Shown here piece by piece: positions 34,271 to 37,469 of a stretch of 37,469 nucleotides of DNA; positions within the stretch are counted from its first letter, which is position 1; each line of letters begins with the position of its first letter. This DNA is from JBCDAP01 sp038747915 (GTDB lineage: Bacteria; Planctomycetota; Phycisphaerae; Phycisphaerales; UBA1924), in contig JBCDJJ010000031.1 of assembly GCA_038747915.1 (NCBI GenBank), positions 1 through 37,469 on the forward strand. The letters run 5' to 3'. The translations under genes were made by a program, and so were the position numbers. The notes under the pieces were generated by a model. That model had not been told where the DNA came from. It ran no database searches and was given only the letters and a program-made list of their open reading frames with translations.

Positions 34271-34735
34271 AGTCGTGCAACAGCGTGCTGCGCCGAACGA
34301 CGGGTAAGCCGAATCGGCCGTGTGCCCGAACAGATCGGCTTGTTCCGCGGATCGCGTGCCTCATCAGCCGACCGGTGCGTTGCGTGCTCGCTGCACGTAT
34401 CCCCACGCAGTGGCCTGGACCCCGCACGCTTGCGAACGTCCTGGTGACGTTCGCGTGTGTCCGTACCCAACCAGACGCATCGAGCGATGACCCTCGGTCT
34501 CGCTCGCTGCATTAATTCTATGAAGTACATCCTGAAATTAAACGACATCAAGCGCTTTTCATCGCCTAAGCCGTCAGACTCGGGACACTAGCAATTGGCT
34601 CACGCGTTGCCGTATCCCAATCAAAACCATCACTCAAAGTGAATATCCTTAGCAGCCAAGGAACCCGGCTTGCTCGGCGTGTCGTACACCTTCGATCACC
34701 GGAGCAACTCCAACCCACTCGGCCATCACGTCGGA
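34271..34735. other. Intergenic gap, no gene supported
   Basis: 465 bp between two minus-strand genes. Frames are short and Arg-rich without recognisable motifs. The part 34510-34650 is more AT-rich (TTAATTCTATGAAGTACATC and onward), a plausible promoter area for the broken PEP-CTERM gene. No tRNA or strong hairpin was noticed. Confidence 0.4.
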
Positions 34736-37201
34736 TCAGAGCACGTCACAGTCGGCGTTCTGAATCCCGTTCAGCAGATCCATGACATCCTGGTCGTTCA
34801 CGGCCCCGCTGGTGTTGATGTCGGCGTCCAGACCACCGGCCTGCACCGCATTCATGAACGCGCCAATATCGAACGCGTCGACACCATTGATCCCATCAAA
34901 ATTCAAGACGCAGAACTCGAAGGCACCGAGATCGATCGCAGCGCCGATCACGCGCCGCAGACCGAGGGCATCGCCGATCGGCAGAAGCTCCGCTGTATCC
35001 GTGTCGCTGTCGAGGTCGAGCGGGTCGAGCGGGAAGCTCGTAACGACGCCGAGATCAATCGCGGGCGATGTGCTCATCAGGCTCAGGTCGTTGTCGGCCG
35101 GCGTGGTGATGTCGTCGTCCGCTCCGTCGGGGTCGACGAACTGTGGATCCGCATCCGACAGATTGGTGAGCGTCGCCTCGGCGAAACCACCATCACGGAT
35201 ACCGACTGCAAAGGCGTCCTCGATGATCGAATCGTTGATCTCAGAGAACGAGTTGAGACCGAGGAACACCTCCGGCCCGTTCACCGGTGTACTGGCGTCG
35301 TTGCTGAACGAGATCATGTTCCAGACACGCGACAAGCGATCTCTATCAATGAATGGGCATTCAACGAAGAGCGAGCCACCCTGATTCCCCGCGGAGTTCT
35401 CCAAGAGCGTCGGGTTGAATAAATCAATCGCGCTGCACTCGGCGTAGACCCCGCCGCCATCGATGTTCGCGGTGTTCGCCACGATCACATTACTCACGAA
35501 CTGTGAATCGGAGAAGGATGCGAACACGCCGCCACCAGACTCGGCGGTGTTCCCGTGAATCAGGTTGCCGACGTATTGAGTCGGGCTTCCCCCGGCACTG
35601 AAGCCACTGGCATCGTACACCCCACCACCCAAGCCGAGCGAGGTGTTGCCGATGAAACGGTTGTGGTCGATGATCACGGTCTCACCACTATTCAAGGCGA
35701 ATAACCCACCGCCTGCTTGAACGGCGGAGTTGTTCTCAAAGAGGTTGTCCGAGACACGCGTGGGCACCGACCCGCGGGTGATGTCTAACCCACCACCCTC
35801 ACCCCCCGCCTGGTTGTTGATGATGGTGTTGCGCTCGATGATCGCGCTGCCGTTCAGCTCGATCGCGCCGCCCGCGCCACGCCCGGGCTCGCCGATCGCC
35901 AAGTTGCCATCAAACAGGTTGTTGTGAACCAGGTGCACCCCACCGGCGAGCCGGATCCCACCGCCGGCGGTGGTGTCCTCGTTGCCGGTGAAGGTGTTGT
36001 TCGTGATCTCCGACCCGCCGCCGATCCTGGCCCCACCACCGCCGTCGGTCGAGGTGTTCCGGTCGAAGATCGAATCGGTGATCGCGGCACCACCCGAGGA
36101 AACAAAGACTCCGCCGCCGCTCCCGTCGATGGCGCTGTTCTGCTCGAACACGGCGCCCGAGATATCTGTGAAACCGGAGCGGTTGATCGCGCCACCACTG
36201 GTCCCCGTGTTCCGCCGGAACGCGCCACCAATGATCGAAAGCGTGGTCCCGCCACCACCCGACGAGATGGCCCCACCCTCCGTCAGCCCCGTGTTCTCCT
36301 CGAACACACAGTCTGTAAACGACGCGCCCGCAGCGAAGAGCTGCACCGCACCGCCTTGGGCGGTTGAGGTGTTGCTGCGGAAGGTGCACGAGACGAACGT
36401 GCCACCGCTCGACTGCTGAAACACCGCGCCGCCGCTCGAAGAGGAATTGTCTGTAAACGTGCACGTATCGAACACGATCGTGGTCACAAACCCACTCACC
36501 CCACCCCCATTGCGGCCCGAGCTGTTCCCATTGAACTCGCAGTTGGTAATCGTGACCGTCTCATCCGGAACGAAGAGGTGCAGGCCTCCGCCATCTTCGA
36601 TGCTGCTCGAAGAACCCCCGACCCGGTTGTTCAGGAAAACGCAGTCCGTGATCACCGGCGCCGACCCGAGCGCAACCACGACACCCCCGCCGTTCCGCAG
36701 GGCATCGTTCTTGACGAACCGGCACCGATCGAGCGTGATGGTCGTGGGCACGAACTGGCCGGTGTCGTCGACGCTGAAGACACGCACCCCGCCGCCGGAG
36801 GTGCCACCCCTGGATTCGGTCGCCACATCGCCCGCATACCCACCAGTGATGGTCAGGCCCACGAGCCGTGTGTTGAGGGTCTCGCCGGAGTTGGCCACCA
36901 CGGTCGAACCGGGGTTCTGCGGGAAGTCTGGCAGATCGCGATCGTTGCCACCATCGATGATGGTGGCCTGCACCACCGCTGGGTCGTCCGGCTCGGTGCT
37001 GCGGAGTGTGATCTCCTTGCCGAGCAGGTTGAGGTGCTCGAAGTACGTCCCCTGGGCGATGACGATCTCGTCCCCGTTCGCTGCGGCATCGATCGCCTGC
37101 TGGATCGTCGCTTGATCCGCCGGCACATTGATGATCGCGGCAACCGCCCGGGCCGAGAGAGCCACACAAAGTACACCTATGAGCACAATCTGGTTCACCA
37201 T
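34736..37201 (-). CDS. Secreted right-handed beta-helix protein with C-terminal dockerin
   Basis: 821 residues from ATG 37201, chosen over ATGs at 37207 and 37237 because AAGGA lies 7 bases upstream. Signal peptide VNQIVLIGVLCVALSARAVA, then INVPADQATIQQAIDAAANG, the usual opening of pectate-lyase-like beta-helix proteins. From ~150 to ~640 many coils repeat the pattern GGG-x-hydrophobic ... C/I-F-x-x-N (DCVFLNNRV, NCEFNGNSS, TCTFTDNSS, DSIFDRNTS). A late DPQFVDPDGADDD and DLSLMSTSPAIDLG segment is typical of this family, and the chain ends with a GC-type dockerin (NFDGINGVDAFDIGAFMNAV). No catalytic residues are recognised, so it may be structural or bind polysaccharide. A second dockerin gene lies 100 bp upstream on the same strand. 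Confidence 0.92.
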   Translation of the reverse strand: MVNQIVLIGVLCVALSARAVAAIINVPADQATIQQAIDAAANGDEIVIAQGTYFEHLNLLGKEITLRSTEPDDPAVVQATIIDGGNDRDLPDFPQNPGSTVVANSGETLNTRLVGLTITGGYAGDVATESRGGTSGGGVRVFSVDDTGQFVPTTITLDRCRFVKNDALRNGGGVVVALGSAPVITDCVFLNNRVGGSSSSIEDGGGLHLFVPDETVTITNCEFNGNSSGRNGGGVSGFVTTIVFDTCTFTDNSSSSGGAVFQQSSGGTFVSCTFRSNTSTAQGGAVQLFAAGASFTDCVFEENTGLTEGGAISSGGGGTTLSIIGGAFRRNTGTSGGAINRSGFTDISGAVFEQNSAIDGSGGGVFVSSGGAAITDSIFDRNTSTDGGGGARIGGGSEITNNTFTGNEDTTAGGGIRLAGGVHLVHNNLFDGNLAIGEPGRGAGGAIELNGSAIIERNTIINNQAGGEGGGLDITRGSVPTRVSDNLFENNSAVQAGGGLFALNSGETVIIDHNRFIGNTSLGLGGGVYDASGFSAGGSPTQYVGNLIHGNTAESGGGVFASFSDSQFVSNVIVANTANIDGGGVYAECSAIDLFNPTLLENSAGNQGGSLFVECPFIDRDRLSRVWNMISFSNDASTPVNGPEVFLGLNSFSEINDSIIEDAFAVGIRDGGFAEATLTNLSDADPQFVDPDGADDDITTPADNDLSLMSTSPAIDLGVVTSFPLDPLDLDSDTDTAELLPIGDALGLRRVIGAAIDLGAFEFCVLNFDGINGVDAFDIGAFMNAVQAGGLDADINTSGAVNDQDVMDLLNGIQNADCDVL

Positions 37202-37300
37202 CGTCATGTCCTTGTTGAACAGCGTCAGGGTTCTCATCAGTGAAAAGAGCCGTGGCGAGACTTCATCCCGCCTCGTCCGGTCGAAGTGTTCGAGGGTCTG

Positions 37301-37469
37301 TTACTCCTGGGCGCAGTCACCGTTTGCGACGCCGGTGAGGAACGCGTTGGCATCCGCGGCGTCGATCGTGGTGTTCCCATCGATGTCCGCTGCGGGGTCG
37401 CTGGCCTGGACGGCGTTCATGAACGCGGCCACGTCGAACGCATCGACGACCCCGAGCCCATCGATGTTC
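37301..37469 (-). CDS. 3' end of a dockerin-tailed protein (partial)
   Basis: The window edge cuts a minus-strand gene whose last 55 codons end at TAA 37301-37303. They read NIDGLGVVDAFDVAAFMNAV, then QASDPAADIDGNTTIDAADA and FLTGVANGDC, a complete GC-type dockerin. It is very like the tail of the downstream beta-helix protein (DAFDIGAFMNAVQAG). The two genes are adjacent and co-oriented, perhaps a tandem duplicate; the main domain is outside the window. Confidence 0.85.
   Translation of the reverse strand, partial: NIDGLGVVDAFDVAAFMNAVQASDPAADIDGNTTIDAADANAFLTGVANGDCAQE

Noticed and set aside
36447..37115. 222-codon plus-strand frame opposite the beta-helix gene
   Set aside because: Pro/Ser/Thr-rich reverse image of the repeated Gly/Asn-rich coils; the beta-helix frame carries signal peptide and dockerin.
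1..37469. CRISPR arrays, tRNA or rRNA genes, phage genes
   Set aside because: No regularly spaced repeats, cloverleaf-like sequences or phage structural proteins were noticed by eye; a tRNA or CRISPR search program would settle this.

Overview
The window most likely comes from a planctomycete of the class Phycisphaerae. DNA is GC-rich. Secreted proteins carry either GC-type dockerin tails (DFNGD, NFDGINGVDAFD) or PEP-CTERM-like sorting tails. Two large single-gene pseudopilins have the FTLIELLVVVAVIALL head typical of planctomycetal H-X9-DG proteins. This is inferred from sequence character alone; no rRNA or tRNA was seen. Layout: (1) 0.3-9.2 kb is a tightly coupled plus-strand haem operon: a fused ferrochelatase/glutamyl-tRNA reductase, then hemN, hemE, hemY and a two-gene ABC-2 transporter. 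All junctions after the fusion gene overlap by a few bases except hemN-hemE (13-bp gap). A small membrane protein gene precedes it. (2) 9.2-12.9 kb holds an EfeO/EfeM-like (M75) iron-uptake protein behind a Fur-box-like palindrome. It is followed by a decayed stretch: a truncated TolB/amidohydrolase-type gene, an IS3-family transposase remnant, a second Fur-like palindrome with no clear gene, and a secreted protein with a possible detached sorting tail. (3) 12.9-15.8 kb has a small acidic protein and a large exported TolB-propeller/M28-peptidase/PDZ protein. (4) 16.0-27.5 kb consists of two divergent five-gene arms leaving a 247-bp AT-rich hub (21544-21790).

The left arm (minus strand) reads unknown HTH-like protein, pseudopilin, zinc metallopeptidase-like protein, tandem-GNAT protein, degenerate alkaline-phosphatase-superfamily (AlkP) protein. 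The right arm (plus strand) reads dockerin protein, pseudopilin, PEP-CTERM protein, tandem-GNAT protein, degenerate AlkP protein. Positions 2, 4 and 5 of the arms are homologous, so the locus is a mirror image of itself. Both AlkP-like proteins seem to have lost the usual metal-binding motifs, while keeping their immediate coupling to the GNAT gene. This duplicated GNAT/pseudo-AlkP/pseudopilin locus is the best candidate here for an undescribed system.

(5) 27.5-33.6 kb contains an IS110 remnant, a small ORF and a TetR-controlled RND efflux module. The same 15-bp operator (TAGACGACYGGTCTA) lies over the tetR promoter and again before the adaptor gene. (6) 33.6-37.5 kb, minus strand, has a PEP-CTERM-type gene broken by one frameshift, a right-handed beta-helix protein with a dockerin tail, and the 3' end of another dockerin protein.

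The first 10 kb work together: haem synthesis, possible tetrapyrrole export and iron import are adjacent, and Fur-like palindromes sit near both units. The rest is dominated by cell-surface and secretion functions whose substrates cannot be read from sequence.
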